Source: Nostoc sp. JL33 (GTDB taxonomy: Bacteria; Cyanobacteriota; Cyanobacteriia; Cyanobacteriales; Nostocaceae). Taken from it: a DNA stretch of 64,000 nt. The notes beneath the pieces are model-generated. The model was not told the origin of the DNA. It did no database searches and worked only from the letters and a program-made list of their open reading frames with translations. Below, piece after piece: positions 8,509 through 16,271 of the stretch (position 1 is its first letter; each line of letters opens with the position of its first letter). The DNA lies in NCBI RefSeq assembly GCF_017114985.1, contig NZ_JABXKP010000100.1, positions 200,216 to 264,215 on the forward strand. Reading direction: 5' to 3'. Made by a program: the position numbers and the translations under genes.

Positions 8509-9021
8509 ATGCTGACCCATCACCGCAAGCCCGTGTGCTTATCACTTATTTCCACTGACCTACCAATTTGGTCTGTTGTGGAAACTGCCGCGACATTGTA
8601 TCAAAAAGATACTGATAGATTCCATTTGCTGCTGACCGCACCGCCCCTAATTAGCTGTGAAGTAGAAAGCGTCGTAAGTCCAGAGGATACACTTCCCCAA
8701 AGTAAGAGCAAAGCTTACGCGCCTAACAGTCCCAGAATTTTGTGGCTGGAGATTTCCCCTTATCGGGTTATCATGACCATGCAAGGTAACGCTCAAGTGA
8801 GTTATCGTCACTTTTGGGAACGGGGCGTTTATGGCATTAGTCGCTATTGGTTGCCAACTGAGTCCTTGCAACCTAACAATCCGATTCGTTTACGAAATTT
8901 TACTAGTAGCCTAATTCTCAACGGACATCCCTTGCCAGAGCATTTGCGGCTGGAATATGAATTGTGGGCAGAAAAAGTCCAGCTAGGATGCTACATACTG
9001 AATTTGGAAATTAAACATTGA
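8509..9021 (+). CDS. Conserved-type hypothetical protein, 170 residues
   Basis: No family is recognised. The protein is soluble-looking with no signal peptide or membrane helix. It has a Trp/Tyr-rich middle (RILWLEISPYRVIMT, HFWERGVYGISRYWLP) and a C-terminal beta-like end (LGCYILNLEIKH). Codon use matches the neighbours and the ORF is uninterrupted for 513 bp, which supports a real gene. The 330 bp before it contain only a 12-bp palindrome AGGCTATAGCCT near 8265. Confidence 0.6.
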   Translation: MLTHHRKPVCLSLISTDLPIWSVVETAATLYQKDTDRFHLLLTAPPLISCEVESVVSPEDTLPQSKSKAYAPNSPRILWLEISPYRVIMTMQGNAQVSYRHFWERGVYGISRYWLPTESLQPNNPIRLRNFTSSLILNGHPLPEHLRLEYELWAEKVQLGCYILNLEIKH

Positions 9022-9027
9022 TAGTTA

Positions 9028-9148
9028 TGGGGAGTGGGGAGTGGGGAGTAGGAAGAGATGCGATTAATCGCGTCTCTACTAGGGAGTAGGGAAAAGTTTT
9101 CCCAATACTCAATGCCCTGTTTGGCCTGTTTGGCCTGTTTGGCCAATT
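9028..9148. repeat. Short tandem repeats and a dispersed palindrome
   Basis: The region contains GGGGAGT heptamers (about 9029-9052), a copy of the GCGATTAATCGCGTCTCT palindrome family (about 9059-9077) and three copies of CTGTTTGGC (about 9118-9144). Confidence 0.6.
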
Positions 9149-9166
9149 CCCCATTCCAAATCCCTT

Positions 9167-9748
9167 TCAACCAAAATAACTGGGTTGGTTTCCAGGTTTC
9201 CATTTAATATTGCAACCAACACTCGGCTTTTGCTCACTCGTAACAGGTTTACCCGCCAGCACTGCTTCAATGGCTGCGCGTAAATCTGCGCCTGTTACGG
9301 GTTTACCATTACTGGGGCGGCTATCATCTAATTGTCCCCGATAAACAAGTTGCCGATCGCTATCAAATACAAAAAAATCTGGTGTGCAAGCTGCTGTGTA
9401 AGCCTTTGCGGTTTCCTGGCTCTCGTCGTAGCATAAGGTAAAATTAAACCCTTGTTCTGTGGCAAATGCTTGTAACGACTCTGGCGCATCATCTGGATAA
9501 TTTTTTGCATCGTTAGCACTAATGGCAACGATCGCTAAATCACCTGTAAAATAATCTTTTCCTAACTGCACTAATTCTTGTTGAATGTGCTTGACAAATG
9601 GGCAATGCCGACAAATAAACATTACCAACAGCGCTTTTTTATCTGCGAAGGTGGAAAGTGAAGTTGCCTTTCCTGATACTACTTCAGGTAGATTAAAATC
9701 TGGTGCTTTTGTGCCTAGCGGCAACATAGTCGAAGCAGTTAAAGCCAT
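9167..9748 (-). CDS. Thioredoxin-fold peroxiredoxin-like protein
   Basis: A 193-residue protein of the AhpC-TSA/redoxin group. The N-terminal line LGTKAPDFNLPEV is the family entry, and LLVMFICRHCPFVKH holds a CxxC pair (CRHC, near residues 46-49) at the active-site position. There is no signal peptide, so it should act in the cytosol. Members of this cyanobacterial subgroup are annotated as thioredoxin family proteins; the partner and substrate are unknown. It is transcribed alone. Confidence 0.85.
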   Translation of the reverse strand: MALTASTMLPLGTKAPDFNLPEVVSGKATSLSTFADKKALLVMFICRHCPFVKHIQQELVQLGKDYFTGDLAIVAISANDAKNYPDDAPESLQAFATEQGFNFTLCYDESQETAKAYTAACTPDFFVFDSDRQLVYRGQLDDSRPSNGKPVTGADLRAAIEAVLAGKPVTSEQKPSVGCNIKWKPGNQPSYFG

Positions 9749-9889
9749 AGTTCACCCTATATTTTTACGCTGATAACGGCTTTTGCTATCAGTATATTTT
9801 TACTCTACCACTAAGTTTTCCATAAATTAAGAGACGGTAAATTTACCGTCTCTTATATTTGTTGAGAATTAATTTATAGAAATAAGTTT

Positions 9890-10105
9890 TTACAGACTTG
9901 CCAAAATACCAATGATACCGTGTCCTGTGAATACTTCTAATGCTATCAGAGAGACAAAACCAATCATTGCTAAACGACCGTTGAGCATTTCTGCGTAAGG
10001 AGTAAAGCCTGTGCGATCGCCTTGCTCATCTATATAAACCTTTGGCTCGATCGCAAAGTTGTTCAGTTTCCCTTGGTCGTCAATTATAGCAGTGTTTGTA
10101 CGCAT
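9890..10105 (-). CDS. hli: High-light-inducible protein (one-helix CAB-like)
   Basis: This 71-residue protein has one transmembrane helix with the chlorophyll-binding signature AEMLNGRLAMIGFVSLIALE (about residues 42-61). Hli proteins bind chlorophyll and carotenoid, sit next to chlorophyll-synthesis enzymes or photosystem II, and protect under strong light. The N-terminal half is polar, as in the longer HliC/ScpE-type members. A match to the light-response element HLR1 lies just upstream, which fits the expected regulation. Confidence 0.92.
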   Translation of the reverse strand: MRTNTAIIDDQGKLNNFAIEPKVYIDEQGDRTGFTPYAEMLNGRLAMIGFVSLIALEVFTGHGIIGILASL

Positions 10106-10128
10106 GGATTTTTCCCTGTCTTCTCTGT

Positions 10129-10146
10129 TATGTAAATAACTGTAAC
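10129..10146 (-). promoter_or_regulatory. Putative HLR1 (RpaB-binding) element before hli
   Basis: Read on the minus strand this is GTTACAGTTATTTACATA. It fits the HLR1 consensus of two (G/T)TTACA(T/A)(T/A) direct repeats spaced by 2 bp with a single mismatch. It lies 24-41 bp before the hli start codon. RpaB binding at HLR1 is the known control of high-light genes; binding here is inferred. Confidence 0.55.
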
Positions 10147-10301
10147 AAAGTTATTAATTTTTGTAAAGTATCTTAATCTGCTTAAGTAGAAGTCCCAACC
10201 AGAGATATGATCGTGGATCGAGTTAAAAGCTATGTATAACAAGCAGGCTCCGCTCCTTCTGCGTAAGCAATCTCAGTTACCAATCCATTCCCCAACAGCT
10301 A

Positions 10302-11024
10302 ATGCATCGATTTCGAGTAGAGGTTATTGCCAAAACACCAAACCCGCAGCAGGTGATTTATGCCGCGATGCACCAGGACTATACTGATGGGTTCGTGTTT
10401 GATGAGCGCGACTCCTGGCCCTCGGAGTCACAAAGCGGCGAAGTAATTGTTAAGCGACTTTTAGCGGGTGAAAGGGGACACTATGGCCCTCTAGAGCATC
10501 CCCAGATTGTTTTCAACTGTGGCTACTTTCCCCACAGCGTGATGCAGCAGGCCCGTACTCATCGCGTAAGTGTATCATTTGATGTACAATCTTTCCGGTA
10601 CACAGGCAACCAATTTATTGATGTAGTAGAAGGTAAGAAAGATATAGAAGATGTTTTTTACCTACGTCCCGTTGGTTATTACACTGATAGGCAAGGCAAA
10701 AAATACCACTATTCACCAGAGCAACGAGCAGCAGATTTGGAGTGGTGTCTAGAAGCAGCTAAACGATATAAAGCTGATTTTGAGGGTGGAATGTCCGAAG
10801 AACATGCAAGAGGTAAAGTACCTTTTGATTATCGTCAGCATTTTGTAGTTAGTTTCAATTTAAGGTCTTTCTTACATTTTTGTGACCTGAGAAATAAGAA
10901 AGATGCTCAACTTGAAATTCAAAAGTTGTGTGAAATGATGTGGCCTCATTTTGAAGATTGGGCACCTGCGATCGCACAATGGTATGAAAAGCAGCGTCTA
11001 GGTAAAGCAAGATTAGCACCATAA
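10302..11024 (+). CDS. thyX: FAD-dependent thymidylate synthase
   Basis: ThyX makes dTMP from dUMP using methylenetetrahydrofolate and reduced FAD. The 240-residue protein has the signature RTHRVSVSFDVQSFRY (about residues 86-101), which carries the RHRxxS-type flavin/dUMP motif, and a C-terminal NLRSFLHFCDLR. The start ATG 10302 follows a spacer with no clear ribosome site. The last 50 bases are duplicated 285 bp downstream (see the repeat at 11253). dcd, which feeds the same dUMP pool, is close by on the other strand. Confidence 0.95.
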   Translation: MHRFRVEVIAKTPNPQQVIYAAMHQDYTDGFVFDERDSWPSESQSGEVIVKRLLAGERGHYGPLEHPQIVFNCGYFPHSVMQQARTHRVSVSFDVQSFRYTGNQFIDVVEGKKDIEDVFYLRPVGYYTDRQGKKYHYSPEQRAADLEWCLEAAKRYKADFEGGMSEEHARGKVPFDYRQHFVVSFNLRSFLHFCDLRNKKDAQLEIQKLCEMMWPHFEDWAPAIAQWYEKQRLGKARLAP

Positions 11025-11136
11025 TCATATTTTGGCACAATAAATTCATACTGAATTCTGACGCCTCGGCGGAGCAATCCAAAGCTCCGCTCCTGAGTTC
11101 TGAATTCTTCTTATAAAAAATTTCTTAAATGCTTTC

Positions 11137-11286
11137 ATGCGTCGAGATTCAATATTTTACAAACTGTTTCAACAGTCTCCCACTTTACTGTTTGAACTAG
11201 TGGCAAATCCTCCAACCAATGCAGATAGCTATCGTTTTGATTCAGATTTAGAGCGATCGCACAATCGTATGAAAAGTAGCATCTAG
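11137..11286 (+). pseudogene. N-terminal fragment of a DUF2887 (Rpn-like) protein
   Basis: The frame opens with MRRDSIFYKLFQQSPTLLFE and continues with LVANPPTNADSYRFDSDLE, the usual start of DUF2887 proteins (PD-(D/E)XK nuclease-related, often called Rpn or putative transposase). Full-length members are over 200 residues. This one runs into the duplicated thyX end after about 38 residues and stops at 11286. It is a truncated remnant. Confidence 0.65.
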
Positions 11287-11301
11287 GTAGAGCGAGATTA
11301 G
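11253..11301 (+). repeat. Diverged copy of the thyX 3' end
   Basis: These 49 bases match 10968-11016, the last codons of thyX, at 44 of 49 positions. In the thyX frame the copy still reads AIAQSYEK before an in-frame TAG. It and the true thyX end form direct repeats that bracket the DUF2887 fragment. Confidence 0.8.
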
Positions 11302-11393
11302 ATACCTACTGGCTACGTTACAATTCAAAACTCAAACTTTTATTTATTTTGAATTGCTTAGACTTTAGCCAGGGTAACAAGTTCTAGCTGCTC

Positions 11394-11540
11394 CTAGTAA
11401 CCCAAGTTGCGGGTTATAAATCTCCGAGTTCCTTGCACGTGGAGATTGATGCGATCGCCAACAACAAACTGTGCGGATGCGCCAGGCACCTTAAGCAGGT
11501 CGTCGGTGATAGCATAGATCGCAATTGTTTCATTTAACAT
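11394..11540 (-). pseudogene. Internally deleted IS982-type transposase
   Basis: The 48-residue frame starts MLNETIAIYAITDDLLK, which is how IS982-family transposases of Nostoc-like cyanobacteria begin. It then jumps to an unrelated-looking tail ending in RRFITRNLGY, part of which is encoded by the element's terminal repeat. Intact members are about 290 residues, so the catalytic domain is gone. The assignment rests on recall of the N-terminal motif. Confidence 0.55.
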
Positions 11541-11631
11541 CTGCCCCTCCTAATTTTCGTGCCTGGAGGGGATTTTATTGCTTAAGTGGTCGCGTGTCAT
11601 CACCAGACTGCATAACTAGCAACTTGGGTTA
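11398..11631. mobile_element. Non-autonomous IS982-like element, 234 bp
   Basis: The ends are perfect 13-bp inverted repeats, TAACCCAAGTTGC at 11398-11410 and GCAACTTGGGTTA at 11619-11631. The similarity reaches about 20 bp with two mismatches. Inside is the remnant transposase start on the minus strand. Its right end abuts the truncated dCTP-deaminase-like gene. Confidence 0.7.
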
Positions 11632-11981
11632 ATACATCATCCAAGATAGACCCTGGATATGAAGGAAAACTTTCCATCACAGTTTTCAATTTAGGTAAAA
11701 GAACGATTGAAGTTAAGAAAGGACAAGTTTTTTGTACACTTTATGTAATTGATGTCAAAGAAGGAGTTATTCCTTATCAGAAAGGGTCTAAAAAAATTGC
11801 CGGAAACTCTAGAAAGAATTTATTAAGTAGAGTGAGAGATTTTATTGATACAAATCAGACCTACTTTACTATTATCTTAACTATTGCAACCATAGTTTTA
11901 ACAATAGTTCAAATTGTGCAGCCTTTAGGTAAACAGGAAATACAGACACTTCCTAAAGAAAGCAGAGAGAAAATTAAATAA
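11631..11981 (+). pseudogene. Truncated dCTP-deaminase/dUTPase-like gene with a membrane anchor
   Basis: The open frame from the end of the IS-like element to TAA 11979-11981 has no start codon. It reads SSKIDPGYEGKLSITVFNLG, the closing motif of the dCTP deaminase/dUTPase fold (compare IDPGxxG in Dcd), then about 45 polar residues, a hydrophobic helix (YFTIILTIATIVLTIVQIV) and a charged tail. At the position of the catalytic glutamate of Dcd this sequence has threonine. The 5' half is missing; the element at 11398-11631 probably removed it. It ends 12 bp from the convergent intact dcd. Confidence 0.65.
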
Positions 11982-11993
11982 TTCTTTTGAAGC

Positions 11994-12575
11994 TTAAACC
12001 TTAGCTAAAGTTACACCCTTTAGCTGGTCTTGATACTTCCCCTGGCGTGCTTCATAATTTACAGCACATGGTTCTCCTTCCAAAAACATCAACTGTACTA
12101 TTCCTTCACTGGCGTAAATGCGGCAATCAGCGCTAGAAGCGTTGGATAACTCTAGTGTCAAATAACCGCGCCAAGCAGCTTCGGCTGGAGTTACATTTGC
12201 AATTATTCCACAGCGAGCATAAGTACTTTTACCTATACAAATTACTGTAATATTATCTGGTATTTCCAGCCTTTCAAGGGCAACCCCAAGCCCATAGGAG
12301 TGGGCAGGCAGAATGAAGTATTTGCCATTAACATCTGTATGGAGTTCTGTTCGCTCCAAGTTTTCAGGATTAAAATTCTTAGGATCTACTACAGTGCCTG
12401 GAATATGCCTAAAAATACGAAAGTCATCTGGTGATAGCCTGATGTCATAGCCAAAGCTGCTAAGACCAAATGAAATTACAGGTAAATTCTCAAGGTGACG
12501 TATTAGGCTCGGCTCAAAGGGCGAAATCAAACCCTGTTGAGCCATTTCAGTAATCCAGATATCGTTCTTAATCAC
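11994..12575 (-). CDS. dcd: dCTP deaminase
   Basis: Dcd converts dCTP to dUTP, the main route to dUMP for thymidylate synthesis. The 193-residue protein has SFGYDIRLSPDDFRIF near residue 40, KSTYARCG near 117, and NVTPAEAAWRGYLTLELSN, where the Glu in LTLEL is the catalytic residue, and it ends in the GVTLAKV-type tail. Length is normal. It lies near thyX, which is consistent with a shared role although the genes are convergent and separated by remnants. Confidence 0.93.
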   Translation of the reverse strand: MIKNDIWITEMAQQGLISPFEPSLIRHLENLPVISFGLSSFGYDIRLSPDDFRIFRHIPGTVVDPKNFNPENLERTELHTDVNGKYFILPAHSYGLGVALERLEIPDNITVICIGKSTYARCGIIANVTPAEAAWRGYLTLELSNASSADCRIYASEGIVQLMFLEGEPCAVNYEARQGKYQDQLKGVTLAKV

Positions 12576-12637
12576 AAGTTCGCTGCTAACGTTAATTCCA
12601 ACCGACTCGATATATTAGCACAAACCGAGTATTTTGT

Positions 12638-13174
12638 TTAAGGTCGATAACTCCGACGGATTTCTGTAATTTGATCTGCCACATCGAGGAGAGATTTAGG
12701 CATCTCTGGCCCTGTGAGAATGATATCGACGTGGGGAGGGCGTTTTGCCAGAAACGCTAAAACTTCCGTTTCAGGAATTAAACCAAAGTTAATCGCTAAA
12801 CTTAACTCATCTAAGACAACGAGAGAATACTTACTCTCACACACTACCTGCTGTGTATACTGCCACAGTTTTTGTAAGGCTTGGTTTTCCGCATCGTCTA
12901 AATGTGGTGTATCAATACAACGAGGCAAATCACAGCGAATCCAATCTAAATTTTGTCCTAATTGTATAGGTCTTTCCTGTCCTTGACGAATACCTCCTTT
13001 GAGGAACTGCACTATTAATACTGGCGTTCCTTGTCCAGCTATTCTCAGTGCTTGAGCCATCACGCTCGTAAAAAAGTTGCGATGGGAGCTAGTGAAAACT
13101 TGCACTAGTCCCTCAACTGGATATGGTAAGGTAAGGGTTGAATTTATACTTTGGGTTTCTAGCTGGGCAACCAT
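12638..13174 (-). CDS. CobO/BtuR-like P-loop family protein with a degenerate Walker A
   Basis: The 178-residue protein aligns by eye along the corrinoid adenosyltransferase (CobA/CobO/BtuR) fold: a first strand VQVFTSSHRNFFTSVMAQAL, then GQGTPVLIVQFLKGG, YSLVVLDELSLAINFGLI as the Walker B region, and VDIILTGPEMPKSLLDVAD. The first loop should be GxGKGKTT for ATP binding; here it is TSSHRNFFTS, with no glycine or lysine of the P-loop. It may therefore not bind ATP in the normal way and may have another role. It is on the minus strand, upstream of dcd with a 62 bp gap, so the two may be co-transcribed. Confidence 0.8.
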   Translation of the reverse strand: MVAQLETQSINSTLTLPYPVEGLVQVFTSSHRNFFTSVMAQALRIAGQGTPVLIVQFLKGGIRQGQERPIQLGQNLDWIRCDLPRCIDTPHLDDAENQALQKLWQYTQQVVCESKYSLVVLDELSLAINFGLIPETEVLAFLAKRPPHVDIILTGPEMPKSLLDVADQITEIRRSYRP

Positions 13175-13506
13175 AGGGTAAAGTTCAAAAAGTTACAATA
13201 AATTAAAGGTTTGTGCTGGCGGTACTTATGACAAATCTGCGTGTATAATCAATCTGTTTTTCACAGGTGTGGTAGATTTGGCAAATTTCATTCTTAGTCA
13301 AACACTACGTTTGTACTGAAGTCAAGAGTTATTTTCGTCTTTTCTCTGAAAGTAGTTGTAAAAATGAAAACACATGAGTTAGAGTTCCAATTATTTAAAA
13401 AAGCTGGGTATAACGGCTGAAAATCGCTAAATGTTAGATTTCCCGGTTGTTTGGGCAAAACAGACTTAGCAAGTAGTGAATTTGACAGGATGAGGAGTTA
13501 ATTGTT
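13175..13506. other. Spacer between divergent genes
   Basis: These 332 bp lie between the CobO-like gene and the adenylate-kinase paralogue, which are transcribed away from each other. It should hold both promoters. No repeat, operator or small gene could be supported. Confidence 0.4.
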
Positions 13507-14130
13507 GTGAGATTGGTGATTCTGGGAGGTTCAGGATCGGGGAAAAGCACTCAAGCACAAAGGCTTTGCAGATACTTTGATATTCCTTTGATTTCTACAG
13601 GTGAGATTTTACAAGAAGCAATATCTGGCGATAATCTGCCATCGGAGTTTCGATGGTCAAAAACCGATCCCCTGACTTCTCTTTCGGTTTACCCTAGCCT
13701 CAGTGAACTAGGTTACCACGCACAGGCATACGTGGAAAAAGCGGAGTTAGTTCCAGACGAAATGATCATTGAATTGATCCAAATTCGCCTCAGACAACCA
13801 GATATTAACTGCGATTGGGTCTTAGAAGGCTATCCCCGTACTGCCTTACTCGCTGAAGAATTAGATTTTTTCTTGGATGATTTAGGGCAAAAGCTAGATT
13901 GGGCAATTTATCTCCAAGTCCCAGAAGCTGTCATGGTTAGCCGATCCTTGGGGCGATCGCTACCAGATGACCAAGCCGAAATCGTGCAACGCCGTGTAGA
14001 ATTATTTTACGATCGCACCATTCCAATACTTGAATATTACGACCGTCGTCGCTGCCTATTGACCATCAACGGCGACCAGTCACCAGAGATGGTGCAGCAA
14101 AATATTTTAACTCTGCTTTCAGTTCCTTAG
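13507..14130 (+). CDS. Adenylate kinase family nucleoside monophosphate kinase
   Basis: A 207-residue P-loop kinase starting at GTG 13507 after GAGG. GGSGSGKSTQAQRL is the Walker A, STGEIL matches the NMP-binding start, VLEGYPRT stands for the usual GFPRT nucleotide-binding motif, and ILEYYDRR is the C-terminal family helix. The LID is short. The segment between residues 45 and 70 (SEFRWSKTDPLTSL) departs from standard Adk, so this is likely a paralogue rather than the housekeeping adk next to secY. The exact substrate is uncertain. Confidence 0.8.
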   Translation: MRLVILGGSGSGKSTQAQRLCRYFDIPLISTGEILQEAISGDNLPSEFRWSKTDPLTSLSVYPSLSELGYHAQAYVEKAELVPDEMIIELIQIRLRQPDINCDWVLEGYPRTALLAEELDFFLDDLGQKLDWAIYLQVPEAVMVSRSLGRSLPDDQAEIVQRRVELFYDRTIPILEYYDRRRCLLTINGDQSPEMVQQNILTLLSVP

Positions 14131-14156
14131 ATAAAAAAGCAGGGGAGACAAATCAA

Positions 14157-14245
14157 TTCATAATTCATAATTCATAATTCATAATTCAAAATTAAAGAAT
14201 TTCTGCCTCCTCTTTCCCACTCCCCACTCCCCACTCCCCACTCAG
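14157..14245. repeat. Period-7 tandem repeats
   Basis: The AATTCAT unit is repeated about five times (14156-14192), followed by CCCCACT units (about 14219-14243). Both are heptanucleotide repeats of the kind common between genes in filamentous cyanobacteria. Confidence 0.8.
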
Positions 14246-14303
14246 ATGATTTGCAACACTAAGGTAATCTTAAGGCAGTATTCTAAAACTTGAGGCAACT
14301 CCA

Positions 14304-15047
14304 ATGGCTTGGCAGCGTCCTGACGGTCGTCTTCCCTACGAACTACGTCCGATCAGCTTTCACCCCAATTTCACCCGCTTTGCCCCCGGTTCTGTTCTCG
14401 CAAGATGCGGTGATACGCAAGTACTTTGTACTGTTAGCGTTAATAAGGGAGTTCCGAAGTTTCTTGAAGGAACTGGTAAAGGCTGGCTAACTGCTGAGTA
14501 CCGAATGTTACCATCTGCTACCCAAAAACGGCAAGAAAGGGAATTATTGAAATTATCTGGACGGACGCAAGAAATTCAACGTCTAATTGGCCGCAGTTTA
14601 CGCGCAGCAGTGGATTTTGAGGCACTGGGAGAACGCACGCTGACTGTGGATGCTGATGTGTTGCAAGCAGATGCTGGAACTCGGACAACAGCCATTACAG
14701 GCTCGTTTGTGGCGTTGGCTCATGCGATTTCTAAATTGTTGCAAGAGGGGGTGTTGGAGCGATCGCCTCTGTGTGGACAGATCGCAGCAGTTTCCGTAGG
14801 ATTACTGGAGGGAGAGCCATTTTTGGATCTGGATTATATCGAAGATGTGGCTGCAACAGTAGATTTTAATGTGGTAATGAATCAACATTTGGGAATCATT
14901 GAAGTCCAAGGAACAGCCGAAGAAGGCAGCTTTAGCCGCACTCAGTTGGATCAACTGCTAGATGTCGCCCAAAAAGGAATTCAGGAATTGTTAATTGCCC
15001 AACGTGAAGCGATCGCTGACTGGGACGCACTGTTTGTGATTAATTAG
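14304..15047 (+). CDS. rph: Ribonuclease PH
   Basis: A phosphorolytic 3'-5' exoribonuclease that trims tRNA precursors. The 247-residue protein has the full family pattern: RPDGRLPYELRPISF at the start, GDTQVLCTVSV, GRSLRAAVDFEALGERT and the C-terminal EVQGTAEEGSFSRTQLDQLL. Length is normal. It is preceded by heptamer repeats and stands alone. Confidence 0.96.
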   Translation: MAWQRPDGRLPYELRPISFHPNFTRFAPGSVLARCGDTQVLCTVSVNKGVPKFLEGTGKGWLTAEYRMLPSATQKRQERELLKLSGRTQEIQRLIGRSLRAAVDFEALGERTLTVDADVLQADAGTRTTAITGSFVALAHAISKLLQEGVLERSPLCGQIAAVSVGLLEGEPFLDLDYIEDVAATVDFNVVMNQHLGIIEVQGTAEEGSFSRTQLDQLLDVAQKGIQELLIAQREAIADWDALFVIN

Positions 15048-15313
15048 TTTTATTAATTTTTGATAAGAATTAATAAATGTATCCGATGTGGCGTTAATCA
15101 ACAAAGTATCAAGTAACTGGGTGTAAAGAAAAATAATCACCAGAGTAGTTACTACGACAGACTACTGATAAATTACCGTTGAAGGTGATACGGTGCGTCT
15201 ACGTTTTTCCAGCCTACCGAATCCACGATGTTAAATGTTTCAAAAGTTAAAAAGGGGGATTGTAATAAATTCGGTATTGTATTGCTGTAAGCCAGCAATA
15301 TGATCATGAAGCC

Positions 15314-16036
15314 ATGAACAAAACCATTGAAGTTCTACCGGATCAGCCAGCACTGGTTGCACGAGCGCTAGAATTAATTCTGTCGAAGTTAGAAACTGCC
15401 ATTGAGCAGCGTGGTCAGTTTACCATCGCCTTATCTGGCGGGAGTACACCTAAACCGTTATACGAAGCGATTGCTAATCAAAAACTGCCTTGGGATAAAA
15501 TTCATATATTCTGGGGGGATGAGCGTTACGTACCAGCAGATCATCCCGATAGCAATGAACTGATGGCGCGGCGTGCGTGGCTAGATCGTGTTGACATCCC
15601 AGCAGCTAACATTCATGCCGTACCAACTTTAGAAGCTAATCCAGAACTGGCTGCTACCAAGTATGAACAACATCTCAAAGAATTTTTCAATTCTTCTGGG
15701 GTCGAGTTTCCCTCCTTGGATGTAGTATTACTAGGAATGGGTGATGATGCACATACCGCATCTTTGTTTCCCCACACAGAGGCTCTCAAAGTACGCGATC
15801 GCCTAGTTACTGTGGGTAACAAAGACGAAAACCCTCGGATAACTTTCACATACCCCTTTATCAACTCTGCTCGCAGCGTGATTTTTGTGGTTGCTGGTGC
15901 TAATAAACGACCAGCTTTGGCGCAAGTCTTTGCACCTGTAGCCGATGACTTCACTTACCCATCTCGCTTAATTCAGCCCCAAGGAGAACTTTGGTGGCTG
16001 CTGGATGCGGCAGCAGGTTTGGAACTCCAACATTGA
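15314..16036 (+). CDS. pgl: 6-phosphogluconolactonase
   Basis: This enzyme hydrolyses 6-phosphogluconolactone in the oxidative pentose phosphate pathway, which powers cyanobacteria at night and heterocysts. The 240-residue protein has the DevB/Pgl motifs IALSGGSTPKPLYEAIA (residues about 38-54), FWGDERYVP, and LLGMGDDAHTASLFPHT (about 140-156), which holds the family's catalytic histidine. The 266 bp upstream spacer holds nothing recognised. Confidence 0.94.
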   Translation: MNKTIEVLPDQPALVARALELILSKLETAIEQRGQFTIALSGGSTPKPLYEAIANQKLPWDKIHIFWGDERYVPADHPDSNELMARRAWLDRVDIPAANIHAVPTLEANPELAATKYEQHLKEFFNSSGVEFPSLDVVLLGMGDDAHTASLFPHTEALKVRDRLVTVGNKDENPRITFTYPFINSARSVIFVVAGANKRPALAQVFAPVADDFTYPSRLIQPQGELWWLLDAAAGLELQH

Positions 16037-16044
16037 ATTTGGCC

Positions 16045-16140
16045 AAACAGAGCAATTCAATTTTGGATTGAGGATTTTGGATTAAATTTCAATTCTAAAA
16101 TCTAAAATCTAAAATCTAAAATTCTTGCTCTCCCTGCTCC
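16045..16140. repeat. AAAATCT heptamer repeat block
   Basis: The region from the end of pgl holds a run of TAAAATC units preceded by TTTTGGATTAAATTTCAATT. The same arrangement, including the following CCCTGCTCC, recurs at about 26510-26583, so the whole 70-80 bp block is a dispersed repeat. Confidence 0.75.
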
Positions 16141-16271
16141 CCATTCCCCGTGTCAGAGCGTCCAATTCATTGTTCCATCACCAGTAATTGCTAGAATTTA
16201 AAGCTAGGGCCGCCCTCTGCTTGCCAGTCCTACCTATATTTATGATGATCTTGAACAAAGGCTAAATATCG

